Source of the DNA: Ianthella basta
Lineage: Eukaryota; Porifera; Demospongiae; Verongiida; Ianthellidae
NCBI GenBank assembly: GCA_964019415.1
Contig: OZ025872.1
Span: forward strand, 2,350,699-2,414,698
Reading direction: 5' to 3'
Length of the DNA: 64,000 nt
Shown here: piece after piece, positions 31,102 to 43,110 of the stretch
Numbering within the stretch: position 1 is the first letter of the stretch
Layout: every line of letters starts with the position of its first letter
The notes under the pieces: model-generated
Seen by the model: the letters and a program-made list of their open reading frames with translations, nothing else
Database searches by the model: none
Told to the model about the DNA's origin: nothing
Position numbers and translations under genes: made by a program

Positions 31102-31868
31102 TGATGTTGAAACACATCTTAGACAAACTCGATCACATTTCACAGCTCTAGCATGCATGTCATCATTTATACATGTTTGTATGGTACGTCTTTATACATG
31201 TTGTTTATAATTATAGTGTTTCAATCCCATTGACAAGCTAGGAGTACTTTAACTTGTTCATTTGTGAACAGTCAGCAATGATAATTATTATGTTTGTTAC
31301 TCTTTGAATAGTTTGGCCAATGTAAAGAATTGAATGATATATACTCATGACATGGTATGTAAAATGATTGCTGAGAGCATTATAGACATGCATGCAATGA
31401 ACTGCAGCTCATTCACTTTCAAACCTAAGACATTATATATACATCTAGATAAGTACTGAGATCAAAGCATGAGCAAGTGTATACAGTGCAAGTAGCATTA
31501 TAATGCACTAATTAAAACAATTAAATATAATTATGTTAACGAGGCTATAGAGGCCACAGTGCAAAGTACTAGGTATAACTATGAACTATGAGCAATTTAG
31601 TGGATTTAAATTGGATAATATAAAATTATGTAACTTTTAACTTTTTCATTTGTATGCAGTGCAAGTAGCAATATAATGCACAATTTAAACAATTAAATAA
31701 TTATATGTCCCCACCCTCAACCTATCGGCCCGATCTAGGACTAACTACAATTACACATATAGTCTATTCCATTGCACGGAGAACAGCACATGCACTACTT
31801 GTACTGTTGACGTGTGTGTGCGTGCGTGCGCTTCTTTGCGAGTCTCTAAAGACAGCACCATAGAGAGT
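31102..31868. other. AT-rich intergenic stretch
   Basis: No gene is visible. TGCAAGTAGCATTATAATGCA and TGCAAGTAGCAATATAATGCA near 31490 and 31663 are a short local duplication with palindromic ends. The first 150 bp resemble the 3' flank of the second Death exon (38600-38790). Confidence 0.6.
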
Positions 31869-34800
31869 GATTGGATAGCTATTTGATGGCGTGCATGCCG
31901 ACGCTGTGTGTTGTCAAAGAGAGGAGAGCGAGGCATGGCTCTTGTCCCTTTGAGGAATAGTTAGCTACTGACCATGCTGCAGTGGCAGAGAGCTCCTGTC
32001 TAAGTGAATGGGACTAGTGTGGTTCAACAGGAGGGGTGAGAATGTGTTGTTCCATGCAAAGGGATGCTGGCAGTAGCAGGCTGTCAGCAGTACTTGCAAT
32101 TGACAATTTGCAGCAAGGAGACTGCAAAACTGTCTATTTCTTCCTATGACCATCTTGATTGAGATGGTCATGCTTTTAGCTTCTTTGAATTGGATCCATT
32201 GTTTCATTAGGTTGTCTTCCTTTTAGAATATTATAGGCGCTTAGTAGTTGGATCCATAGGTTTTCTCTTCTTTTCAGTCCCACCTTTTAACATCCAGGAG
32301 GTTATCACTCTTGACTTCAATCTGTGCCAATCTGGCACCATCATGGTATGTCTGTGTATAGTCGTAAGGAGAGTGAGATTCAAAAAGTCTTAAGCCTGAG
32401 CCTTGGTAGGACGCTCAATGACAAATGTTCTCAGCATGGTCATAGAACGCGTGTTTGGATAGCTATTTGATGGCTTGCCGGCACTGTGTGTTGTCCATGC
32501 GAGGAGAGCGAGGCATGGCTCTTACCCCTTTGATTACCATATAACTCCAGGCACACCTTTAGTTGCTATTATAGGGGGTAGGGATTGTGGCAGTGATGGT
32601 CTGTGAATGCCAGCGGGATCATGGTCAGTGGTCTCCGCAGTGTTGGTCAAACTTTTGCTGACTGCAGACAGCGCACAGGCAATGAAGTAAGCTAGCCTCT
32701 GGTCATCTGAAGGTGCACCCAGATCCAGAGAAACTGCTATTGCTGACTGTGCGTGTGCTGCTGGCAGCGTGGTTCGATTGACTGCTGTCTCATCTTGCAT
32801 GAGACTGATGTTATGTTGTGAATTGCTGTTGCACCTGCCCCCCGTGTTTGACAGAGTGTGGTTCAGTAAGCCTCCAGTCGTTGTGAAGGAGGCTTAATAG
32901 GAATAGTCAGCTACTGACAATGTCCCAATGGCAGAGAGCTCCTGTCTTGTGAATGGGGCTAGTGTGTCCCAATGGCAGAGAGCTCCTGTCTTGTAAATGG
33001 GACTAGTGTGGTTCAACAAGAAGGGCGAGAATGTGTTGTTCCATGCAAGGGGATGCTGGCAGTAGCAGGCTGCCAGCAGTACTTGACAGTTTGCAGCAAG
33101 GAGACTGCAAAACAGTCTATTTCTTCCTATGACCATCTTGATTGAGATGGTCATGCTTTTAGCTTCTTTGAATTGGATCCATTGTTTCATTAGGTTGTCT
33201 TCCTTTTAGAATATTATAGGCGCTTAGTAGTTGGATCCATAGGTTTTCTCTTCTTTTCAGTCCCACCTTTTAACATCCAGGAGGTTATCACTCTTGACGG
33301 CAATCTGTGCCAATCTGGCACCATCATGGTATGTGTGTGTATAGTCTTAAGAGAGTGAGATTCAGAAAGTCTTAAGCCTGAGCCTTGGTAGGACGCTTAA
33401 TGACAAATGTTCTCAGCATGGTCATAGAACGCGTGTTTGGATAGCTATTTGATGGCTTGCCGGCACTGTGTGTTGTCCATGAGAGGAGAGCGAGTCATGG
33501 CTCTTGCCCCTTTGATTACCATACAACTCCAGGCACACCTTTAGTTGCTATTATAGGGGGTAGGGATTGTGGCAGTGATGGTCTGTGGCCACCTTTAAAC
33601 ATCCAGGAGGTTATCACTCTTGCCAGCAATCTGTGCCAGTCTGGCACCATCATGGCATGTGTGTGTATAGTCATAAGGAGAGTGAGATTCAGAAAGTCTT
33701 AAGCCTGAGCCTTGGTAGGACGCTTAATGACAAATGTTCTCAGCATGGTCATAGAACGTGTTTGGATAGCTATTTGATGGCGTGCATGCCGATGCTGTGT
33801 GTGTTCCATGAGTGGAGAGCGAGGCATGGCTCTTGCCCCTTTGATTACCATACAACTCCAGGCACACCTTTAGTTGCTATTATAGGGGGTAGGGATTGCG
33901 GCAGTGATGGGCTGTGAATGCCAGCGGGATCACAGTCAGTGGTCTCCGCAGTGTTGGTCAAACTTTTGCTGACATGCAGACAGCGCACAGGCAATGAAGT
34001 AAGCCTCTGGTCATCTGAAGGTGCACCCAGATCCAGAGAAACTGCTATTGCTGACAGTGCGTGTGCTGCTGGCAGCGTGGTTCAATTGACATCTGTCTCA
34101 TATTGCATGAGACTGGTGTTATGTTGTGAATTGCTGTTGCACCTGCCCCCCGTGTTTGACAGAGTGTGGTTCAGTAAGCCTCCAGTCGTTGTGAAGGAAG
34201 CTTAATAGGAATAGTCAGCTACTGACAATGTCCCAATGGCAGAGAGCTCCTGTCTTGTGAATGGGACTAGTGTGGTTCAACAAGAGGGGTGAGAGTGTGT
34301 TGTTCCATGCAAGGGGATGCTGGCAGTAGCAGGCTGTCAGCAGTACTTGACAGTTTGCAGCAAGGAGACTGCAAAACTGTCTATTTCTTCCTATGACCAT
34401 CTTGATTGAGATGGTCATGCTTTTAGCTTCTTTGAATTGGATCCATTGTTTCATTAGGTTGTCTTCCTTTTAGAATATTATAGGCGCTTAGTAGTTGGAT
34501 CCATAGGTTTTCTCTTCTTTTTAGGCCACCTTTAAACATCCAGGAGGTTATCACTCTTGCCAGCAATCTGTGCCAGTCTGGCACCATCATGGTATATGTG
34601 TGTATAGTCGTAAGGAGAGTGAGATTCAGAAAGTCTCAAGCCTGAGCCTTGGTAGGACGCTTAATGACAAATGTTCTCAGCATGGTCATAGAACGTGTTT
34701 GGATAGCTATTTGATGGCGTGCATGCCGATGCTGTGTGTGTTCCATGCGAGGAGAGCGAGGCATGGCTCTTGCCCCTTTGATTACCATACAACTCCAGGC

Positions 34801-37560
34801 ACACCTTTAGTTGCTACTATGGGGGGTAGGGATTGCGGCAGTGATGGGCTGTGAATGCCAGCGGGATCACAGTCAGTGGTCTCCGCAGTGTTGGTAAAAC
34901 TTTTGCTGACATGCAGACAGCGCACAGGCAATGAAGTAAGCCTCTGGTCATCTGAAGGTGCACCCAGATCCAGAGAAACTGCTATCGCTGACTGTGCGTG
35001 TGCTGCTGGCAGCGTGGTTCGATTGACTGCTGTCTCATCTTGCATGAGACTGGTGTTATGTTGTGAATTGCTGTTGAACCTGCCCCCCGTGTTTGACAGA
35101 GTGTGGTTCAGTAAGCCTCCAGTCGTTGTGAAGGAAGCTTAATAGGAATAGTCAGCTACTGACAATGTCCCAATGGCAGAGAGCTCCTGTCTTGTGAATG
35201 GGACTAGTGTGGTTCAACAAGAGGGGTGAGAGTGTGTTGTTCCATGCAAGGGGATGCTGGCAGTAGCAGGCTGTCAGCAGTACTTGACAGTTTGCAGCAA
35301 GGAGACTGCAAAACTGTCTATTTCTTCCTATGACCATCTTGATTGAGATGGTCATGCTTTTAGCTTCTTTGAATTGGATCCATTGTTTCATTAGGTTGTC
35401 TTCCTTTTAGAATATTATAGGCGCTTAGTAGTTGGATCCATAGGTTTTCTCTTCTTTTCAGGCCACCTTTAAACATCCAGGAGGTTATCACTCTTGCCAG
35501 CAATCTGTGCCAGTCTGGCACCATCATGGTATATGTGTGTATAGTCGTAAGGAGAGTGAGATTCAGAAAGTCTCAAGCCTGAGCCTTGGTAGGACGCTTA
35601 ATGACAAATGTTCTCAGCATGGTCATAGAACGTGTTTGGATAGCTATTTGATGGCGTGCATGCCGATGCTGTGTGTGTTCCATGCGAGGAGAGCGAGGCA
35701 TGGCTCTTGCCCCTTTGATTACCATACAACTCCAGGCACACCTTTAGTTGCTACTATGGGGGGTAGGGATTGCGGCAGTGATGGGCTGTGAATGCCAGCG
35801 GGATCACAGTCAGTGGTCTCCGCAGTGTTGGTAAAACTTTTGCTGACATGCAGACAGCGCACAGGCAATGAAGTAAGCCTCTGGTCATCTGAAGGTGCAC
35901 CCAGATCCAGAGAAACTGCTATCGCTGACTGTGCGTGTGCTGCTGGCAGCGTGGTTCGATTGACTGCTGTCTCATCTTGCATGAGACTGATGTTATGTTG
36001 TGAATTGCTGTTGCACCTGCCCCCCGTGTTTGACAGAGTGTGGTTCAGTAAGCCTCCAGTCGTTGTGAAGGAAGCTTAATAGGAATAGTCAGCTACTGAC
36101 AATGTCCCAATGGCAGAGAGCTCCTGTCTTGTGAATGGGACTAGTGTGGTTCAACAAGAGGGGTGAGAGTGTGTTGTTCCATGCAAGGGGATGCTGGCAG
36201 TAGCAGGCTGTCAGCAGTACTTGACAGTTTGCAGCAAGGAGACTGCAAAACTGTCTATTTCTTCCTATGACCATCTTGATTGAGATGGTCATGCTTTTAG
36301 CTTCTTTGAATTGGATCCATTGTTTCATTAGGTTGTCTTCCTTTTAGAATATTATAGGCGCTTAGTAGTTGGATCCATAGGTTTTCTCTTCTTTTCAGGC
36401 CACCTTTAAACATCCAGGAGGTTATCACTCTTGCCAGCAATCTGTGCCAGTCTGGCACCATCATGGTATATGTGTGTATAGTCGTAAGGAGAGTGAGATT
36501 CAGAAAGTCTCAAGCCTGAGCCTTGGTAGGACGCTTAATGACAAATGTTCTCAGCATGGTCATAGAACGTGTTTGGATAGCTATTTGATGGCGTGCATGC
36601 CGATGCTGTGTGTGTTCCATGCGAGGAGAGCGAGGCATGGCTCTTGCCCCTTTGATTACCATACAACTCCAGGCACACCTTTAGTTGCTACTATGGGGGG
36701 TAGGGATTGCGGCAGTGATGGGCTGTGAATGCCAGCGGGATCACAGTCAGTGGTCTCCGCAGTGTTGGTAAAACTTTTGCTGACATGCAGACAGCGCACA
36801 GGCAATGAAGTAAGCCTCTGGTCATCTGAAGGTGCACCCAGATCCAGAGAAACTGCTATCGCTGACTGTGCGTGTGCTGCTGGCAGCGTGGTTCGATTGA
36901 CTGCTGTCTCATCTTGCATGAGACTGATGTTATGTTGTGAATTGCTGTTGCACCTGCCCCCCGTGTTTGACAGAGTGTGGTTCAGTAAGCCTCCAGTCGT
37001 TGTGAAGGAAGCTTAATAGGAATAGTCAGCTACTGACAATGTCCCAATGGCAGAGAGCTCCTGTCTTGTGAATGGGACTAGTGTGGTTCAACATGAAGGG
37101 TGAGAATGTGTTGTTCCATGCAAGGGGGGATGCTGGCAGAAACAGGCTGTCAGCAGTACCTGACAGTTTGCAGCAAGGAGACTGCAAAACAGTCTATTTC
37201 TTCCTATGACCATCTTGATTCAGATGGTCATGCTTTTAGCTTCTCTGAATGGGATCCATTGTTTTGTTAGGTTGTCTTCCTTTTAGAATATATTATAGGC
37301 GCTTAGTAGTTGAATTGGATCCATAGGATTTCTCTTCTTTTCAGTCCCACCTTTTAACATCCAGGAGGTGATCACTCTTGCCTGTGGGGTGTGCATACAT
37401 GATAACAGTAGCAGCAATCTGTGCCAATCTGGCACACCATCATGAGAGACTGCAGTCGATGTCCGCGCGCATGTCCCACTGACACAGCATGGTTTGATTG
37501 ACTGCTGTCTCATCTTGCATGAGTCTGCGGTTGTGCTGTAAATTGCTGTTGCAGCAATAC
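31869..37560. repeat. Tandem array of ~937-bp units
   Basis: The landmark AATAG(T/C)CAGCTACTGAC recurs near 31952, 32899, 34207, 35144, 36081 and 37018, giving steps of about 948, 1308 and three of exactly 937 bp. The three middle units differ at only a handful of bases. The 1308-bp unit contains a partial internal duplication. Edges are degenerate. Each unit holds the hairpin ATGACCATCT-6-AGATGGTCAT and TGCCAGTCTGGCA. Open frames of 79-95 residues on both strands are preserved only because the units are near-identical. No known coding family was recognised. Confidence 0.93.
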
Positions 37561-38177
37561 TATTGATCTGATTATTGTCACCATCCACTGTGAATCAGCA
37601 TCAGTGTCTACATCCATGAGGCTAATGGCTGTCTTCATCCACTGTGTAGCAGCATCAGTGTCTTCATGCAGTGCTAATGGGTGTCTTGATCCACTGCACA
37701 GTAGCATCAGTGTCTATACATTCAAGATGCTAATACATGTCTGTGACATCTACGTATATATGATGAGATGAATTCCGTTAGCACACTCCCTGTTTCGCTC
37801 AGCATGTGCACCCATGGCCATGCACCATATACTGTGTGGAATGACTCCTGGGCCATCAACAGCAATCACATATCTCAATGTCAAGTGAATGAGTGACAGT
37901 CTTTCATTTCCAGCTGCTTCCAAAAGTTTGGGATACATTTCACATACATAATTATGGTAGTCTAGCTGGCTAGCTACATAGCTATATGAGATTAGACCAA
38001 TTGTGTGGCTTGTCGTTCATTTAGCTAATACCATATGCATGAAAGTCACATCAAGTCTGGAATCATTGGATCCACCATATGCAAGATCTAACCTTTAAAA
38101 GGAAGAACCAGATCTGTTAGGTACCTTGTTTTGCATTGGTAAGCTGTGTATGAGTGGGCGTGTGGCTATGTGTGGCT
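37561..38177. other. Intergenic region with a short CATCAGTGTCT repeat
   Basis: At 37590-37725 the phrase CAGCATCAGTGTCTACATCC-like recurs about four times every 42-60 bp (ATGCTAATGGGTGTCTT between). The rest shows nothing recognisable. Confidence 0.6.
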
Positions 38178-38471
38178 ATTGTAGCTCTGAAGCACAGACT
38201 GGATGCAAAATGGCGATACTTTGGCACCTTCCTCGGTGTGGAGTGCCACGTGATGGACTGCATTCACCGAGACAGATTGGGCATCTCAGAGGACTGTATG
38301 CTGGAGTTGGTGAGCAAGTGGACGTCTGAACAAGCAGGAACTGGGACCCTACCTCGCACTTGGCAGACGGTAGTGGAGGCTGTTCAGCTCTTGGTTGGCA
38401 CAGCTCTTGCTCAAGACTTGGCAGGCAGGCGTAAGGGGTATTCTACACCGAAGCCTTCTCCTTCGGTGTAA
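38178..38471 (+). pseudogene. Second copy of the Death-domain exon, orphaned
   Basis: The open frame matches exon 30304-30602 almost throughout (LKHRLDAKWRYFGTFLGVE, TLPRTWQTVVEAVQL, PSPSV stop), with about a dozen residue changes and no stop. The homology starts just after the acceptor (CTATTGTAG|CTCTGAAGC) and continues past the donor AGGC|GTAAGG at 38430/38431. A counterpart of the five-codon terminal exon lies at about 38588-38598 (CGCAG|GTAACTAA). The other exons of a full gene are not upstream, only the 937-bp array. It is either a relic or an alternative 3' end of the gene upstream. Confidence 0.82.
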
Positions 38472-38582
38472 GTTGAACTGAAAACATTGTCACATGCACA
38501 AAAGTTGTGCATGACGTATATACAGCATGAAGTGTTTAGCGCACATTTGTATCTCTCCACTACATATTATATGTTCCATGCA

Positions 38583-38675
38583 GTCGCAGGTAACTAAGTG
38601 ATGAGGTCAAATTGCAATTTGGACAGACGCAGGTAACTAAGTGATGAGGTCAATTACAATTTGGACAGACGTACT
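38583..38675. repeat. Two-copy 45-bp tandem repeat
   Basis: CGCAGGTAACTAAGTGATGA and ATTTGGACAGACG occur twice in direct order, differing by one base, and include the putative terminal exon of the orphan Death copy. Confidence 0.9.
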
Positions 38676-39439
38676 CCAGTGTTCACAGCATGTCATCTAT
38701 TATACATGTTTGTATGATGTATCTTTTGTACAGGTTTGTTGATAACTCTGGTAGTGTTTCATTATCCCATTGACTTTTTTCTTCTGTGAGCAATTAGTCA
38801 ACAATACTTTTGCATGCTTGTGGTGCATGTGCGACATTTTGTCATTGACTTGTGCAATGAATACTCCTGACTCATGCATTATATGTGCATCATCTATCAT
38901 CTGGATTGATCAGTGCACTGTGAGAGTCAAAGTTGCTGCATGTGTGCAGGAAAGACTGCAATAACATTTACACGACATGCAAATATTCACAGAGGTACAG
39001 TTAACGTTTCAAGTATACGAGGCACTCTGTACGTGGGTGCCTTTGCAGTAAACTGCACAGTAAAATAATACACTGATTATGTAGAAAATTAGCTCAAATT
39101 GATCATCCTGCAGCCAAGCAGATTAATATATATTGATGATGAAATGTACAGTACTATGTTGCCAGCAGCTAGTTATATTATATTTATATATGTATTATGT
39201 TTTAGAATTCATTTGGTATAAGTATACGCATTTGTATGTAGCTATAACCCATAAATACGCAGCAAGCATAATAGTTTCCATTTGAAATAGAATTGACCTA
39301 TCAAATTAACGAGACATGCATGAGACAGGTACATAAGGTTAATATGCACTTTGCCAAGCATGCCAGGTCACGGGTCAGCGAACATAGGAAGTTCAGATAG
39401 CCAAAAGACAAAATAGATAGCCAAAATACTGACTGTCCT
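38676..39439. other. Intergenic region, nothing recognised
   Basis: The first 100 bp keep similarity to the 3' flank of the CARD/ZU5/Death gene (TATACATGTTTGTATG, CCCATTGAC). The remainder is AT-rich and probably contains the 3' untranslated part of the minus-strand zinc-finger gene. Confidence 0.55.
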
Positions 39440-41236
39440 CTACAAACTACAAAACTCAAGCATGGATTGAAAGTCCAGTAATTTCCTTTCAATGATGTCT
39501 CTTGACATTCGAAAGTCCCTCACGCTGGCCGCACTAGAGGTGACCAGGTGTCGTCTACACTTATTCAAGTGTGTCTGGCTAAACCGGAGGACGTGTTGCT
39601 TAACAGCAGGTGGACTGTGCAGGCACTCAGGAGGGATGGACGGGTACTTAAAGTGGTTGTCTTTGAACTCTGAACGCACAAAATCCTTAGCTACTTTGCG
39701 ATGCTCATCCAAAGTGTTTCCACTTTCCACCAGCACCTCTTCAAGCTCCTCAGCTACAACTTCTTCAATTCCTTTCAGGTGCACTGTTATTTCACACTCC
39801 AGCATTCCTGAAAGGTGGGGATATTTGTCGCCCATTCTGAATAACTCCATCACAAGCTGGGTTATGAGCATATGCACCATTTTGAGTGCCTGGCAGCTAG
39901 TGTCCCGCACTTGTTCATCTGCACGGTCCACCTGAGGCAAGATTGACTGGACGCGGGTTAGATGAGAGCGGTACGACATCACGTTATTGCTGTGGTAGGT
40001 CTGACAACCGAGCATCACGTTCTGCTTGAGTCTATCCTGCCTCGACGTTGTTCCTTGAACTCCTTTGATAGTCAATGTGGTGTCGCGGTGATCTTTAAAG
40101 GCCTTTGCAAGGTCACAGTGCAGCCGAGCTAGCTCCTTTGGTACTTCTGATGGCCGTTTCCCTCCGTTTGCCTGTTGCTTCTCTTCCTCTTCGTCTATGA
40201 GCTCCCCATAACGTGGAAGGCTACTACTTATGGTCGTCTGATGTTTCATAGCCTGCTCCTGGTGGTGAATGATCTTGAGGTAGAACACTTCAGTCTGTTC
40301 ATCCTTTGCGTCAGCATCTGTTCCTTCCTTGCTCCTGTCAGTGCCTTCTTCAGGGGGTTGCGCAAAGGGCTCCAACTGTCCAAGGCATCCCTTGCATGCT
40401 GGGAAGGTCGCATACTTTTTCGGCTTTTCAGGAGGCTCATTGCAGCCCACAATAGCCCAGGTGGAAGCACTGCGAATGTTAATGTACAGTAGCAGATGCT
40501 CTTGTAGTATGCAGTTGGAGCAGTGGATGAGTCCACATAACCGACAGTGGATCTTGCTCTTGAGAAACAACCCTTTCTTGCAATTGGTGCAGCTCTTAGC
40601 GTCTTCCTGATGTGGCCACAAGGACGACTTCTGCCAGTCCGGAACCCCGGTTGTCATGGATGTAAAGAGGCTTCGTCGACGATCAAATTCCTTTGTCAAG
40701 TGAGTGAGCTGACTGGCAATTACTTTACCATGGTGTGACCTATTGAGGAACTGAACACTCGAAGTGGGACCTTGTTTGGTGGGGTGCGCACGAGACTGGC
40801 GTCGGAAACCCTCAAAGACTTCCGTGTGGCTGTACTCGTGACCGAGCGACTGTGCTAGGCCGCCATCTTGGGAGCACCTCTCGCACACGGGACATTCAAT
40901 GCCTACTGGACTCGGCTTGGCGTTCGCGCCCAACTTTCGTTTACACTGCAGACAGGCGCGGCAGTAGGGGTAGCCGCACAGGAAGCAGTGTTTGGTGGCG
41001 TTCTTCGACGCGAACGCCTTGCCGCACTTCATGTTGGAGCACTTTTCGCCATCTTTCCAATGTGCGCGGCTGATTCGTAGTTTGTTCAAGGCAGAAGGAA
41101 CGAATTTCGAGAAGCCCGCAGGAAGTTCTTCAGAGACATCAAATGCTTCACTCAATCTGTCTTGTTCGATGCTGTCCCTCCATTTTCCAACAGGGGGGTG
41201 ACTCGGAGCACCGTTCTGTTTTCCTGGTGAACTCAT
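39440..41236 (-). CDS. Double FYVE-like zinc-finger, coiled-coil protein (598 aa, intronless)
   Basis: A single uninterrupted frame of 598 codons. Two cysteine-rich fingers lie in the amino-terminal half: residues ~60-125 (WKDGEKCSNMKCG, then KHCFLCGYPYCRAC and CPVCERC) and ~210-285 (CTNCKKGLF, KIHCRLCGLIHCSNC, later CKGC). Both show the CxxC / HCxxCG / CxxC spacing of FYVE and FYVE-related fingers, but the basic R(R/K)HHCR patch is reduced to KIHCR or KHCF, so PI3P binding is uncertain. The remaining ~300 residues are charged and helical (DEEEEKQQ, GIEEVVAEELEEVL). Rabenosyn-5 has a similar two-finger start, but I do not assign it. Predicted endosome/membrane-associated. The lack of introns contrasts with all the multi-exon neighbours and could mean a retrocopy. 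Confidence 0.8.
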   Translation of the reverse strand: MSSPGKQNGAPSHPPVGKWRDSIEQDRLSEAFDVSEELPAGFSKFVPSALNKLRISRAHWKDGEKCSNMKCGKAFASKNATKHCFLCGYPYCRACLQCKRKLGANAKPSPVGIECPVCERCSQDGGLAQSLGHEYSHTEVFEGFRRQSRAHPTKQGPTSSVQFLNRSHHGKVIASQLTHLTKEFDRRRSLFTSMTTGVPDWQKSSLWPHQEDAKSCTNCKKGLFLKSKIHCRLCGLIHCSNCILQEHLLLYINIRSASTWAIVGCNEPPEKPKKYATFPACKGCLGQLEPFAQPPEEGTDRSKEGTDADAKDEQTEVFYLKIIHHQEQAMKHQTTISSSLPRYGELIDEEEEKQQANGGKRPSEVPKELARLHCDLAKAFKDHRDTTLTIKGVQGTTSRQDRLKQNVMLGCQTYHSNNVMSYRSHLTRVQSILPQVDRADEQVRDTSCQALKMVHMLITQLVMELFRMGDKYPHLSGMLECEITVHLKGIEEVVAEELEEVLVESGNTLDEHRKVAKDFVRSEFKDNHFKYPSIPPECLHSPPAVKQHVLRFSQTHLNKCRRHLVTSSAASVRDFRMSRDIIERKLLDFQSMLEFCSL

Positions 41237-41857
41237 CGCTCACCGTGTGTCATGTGAATGAGGGAAAACCCCTTCGTAATGTCTATTTATAACCTGCCAA
41301 ACACACGAAGACCAGGGGCATTTTTTATGTACAGCTAAACCCCGATGCTGGTTTGAATTTTAGAGCATTAAGCCGTTCCAGCTTGGCTGCTTAGTCTAAC
41401 ACATTCATAATTTGAATTAACATTCCAGCAGTTTTTGAGCGAAATTGCAATTGCCCATTCATCACACCATCGAAGAACATCATCCATCACACCACACAGT
41501 GACGATAGGCTAAGCAGCTGCAGGATGCACATGCCATTGAAAAGAAACTATCTCGAGCAAACCTGTTACATGGCTACTGTGGTAAACACAGCATACAACA
41601 CTTCACAAATACGATGAGTTCATATGCTAGTTCCATTGTGACATTTACTTGAGAAATGAGATACATTGCAAAGGTCAGGCTACATAGGAATTGACTCTGA
41701 CAAATACTACACTATGATTACATACAAAATGACTGGGGAAATTCAGCACAAGTTCTGAGAAACACACTGAATGGGGTGACAACATAGAGACTGGACAGTA
41801 CCACAGTACACTTACACAATGGCAGGAGAAATGATTCACACAAAACATGCAACAATT
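41237..41857. other. Spacer between the zinc-finger gene start and the S12 gene end
   Basis: It holds the zinc-finger gene's promoter and the S12 3' untranslated region; both are transcribed leftwards. No further gene or TATA box is evident. Confidence 0.5.
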
Positions 41858-42418
41858 TTAGTGCATAAAGTCATATTTGCCTCTAATACACTTGAGCCTG
41901 ACACCCGGGAGGTCCTGTGTCCTGCCCGGCTCCACCAGTACCACGTTGTGTTCCTGCAGGGTGTGGCGTTCACCGGGAATGTACGCAATCATCTCCTTCC
42001 CATTGGTGAGGCGAACACGACAGCACTTGCGCTGTGCAGAGTTGGGCTTTTTCGGCTTTCTCACCATCGTCTGCAAGATGACTCCCTTCATCTGAGGCTG
42101 AGGGCCAATGGGGCTTGGTTTCTTTGGTTTTCGCTTCACCGAGCCTTTGCGAATGATCTGGTTAAGTGTTCTCATGCAGCAAGAACTTGTATGGAGGTTG
42201 GAGTGTGGTGTGAGCACACACAGTGGCTTCCCTGATCTAGCAATGCCACTTTCTAACAAAGATCTCGTCCATGAGGAAACACCTAACCCTACAGAATATT
42301 AAACAACTACAGTTACAACCTGTACATTAATATTGGTTAGATTACTAGTGTATGGTGTATATATACCTGCAAACGTGGACGTAGTTCTGCGAATCACGAA
42401 AGCAGCCATTTTGTTCAT
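41858..42418 (-). CDS. MRPS12: Mitochondrial small-subunit ribosomal protein S12 (uS12m), two exons
   Basis: Exon 1 is 42367-42418 and exon 2 is 41858-42288 on the minus strand; they join in phase through a GT-AG intron. The product is 160 residues. Residues 1-~52 ([17 protein letters not shown] and onward, rich in Arg/Ser/Thr, no acidic cluster at the start) form a mitochondrial targeting presequence. The mature part begins [11 protein letters not shown] and carries the hallmark [33 protein letters not shown] and [15 protein letters not shown] of S12, a decoding-centre protein of the mitoribosome. Length and all conserved loops fit the family. It is transcribed divergently from NF-YA, with 309 bp between start codons. 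Confidence 0.97.
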
Positions 42419-42727
42419 ACTGTAGAGACCCACTTCCAATCTAAACTCCAACTCTCACGGCGCGCCTGTTTGATGTTCGGAGGTGAACCAATCGTTCTTC
42501 GTCTTTCAAGGACCAATCAAGTTCTTTACGGCGGGAAAGAGGAATCCGTGAAACAGCTCTGACGGACTTCAGAGACGTTTGCTGTCCTTTTACACAGTTT
42601 CCAGCCCTTTTATTGCTCAGTAAGTGGTTTAAAGTTGAGTCCTGGGTACTCCTTGCCACCCTAAGGAAAGACATGTTGTTCTTCCTGTGCAGGCTGCAAC
42701 TTTTCTGCAACAGCTACTCCAGTGAAT
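42419..42727. promoter_or_regulatory. Bidirectional MRPS12 / NF-YA promoter with two CCAAT boxes
   Basis: Between the divergent genes are two CCAAT boxes (42488-42492 and 42513-42517), both followed by C (CCAATC), 25 bp apart, and an E2F-like GCGGGAAA at 42531-42538. A CpG-rich CACGGCGCGCC is at about 42457-42467. There is a non-coding NF-YA exon ending at 42619 (TGCTCA|GTAAGT) with an acceptor at 42692 (CTTCCTGTGCAG). No TATA box. Confidence 0.7.
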
Positions 42728-42985
42728 ATGGAAAGCACAGGTCCTTCGGACATGTCATCCCGCGCTTTCTCCAGCGCTCTCATCAGTCCCGAGTCGTCCC
42801 AGGCCGTAGCCTCCCTCTCTAACCAGCCCAGCTCCTCCGCCCTCACCATTCCTGATGCTCTTCTCCAGGCTATTCAGAACCAGGGTGCCCTGGAGTCTCA
42901 GCTGTCCTTCTCTGGCAATGAAACAGCAAGCTCTGTTGCTCCATCTGTTAACTTGGCCAACCTCAGTCCTACTAGTCTGCTACTG

Positions 42986-43059
<74 letters not shown>

Positions 43060-43078
43060 ACGTGTGTGTGTGTGTGTG

Positions 43079-43110
<32 letters not shown>

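Noticed and set aside
34215-37016. 79-95-codon frames repeated in the 937-bp array on both strands
   Set aside because: The same-length frames recur because the units are nearly identical; they overlap each other on opposite strands, lack recognisable domains, and differ or break in the diverged units.
39492-41201. Plus-strand frames over the zinc-finger gene
   Set aside because: Shadows of the 598-codon minus-strand frame, which has two clear zinc-finger patterns.
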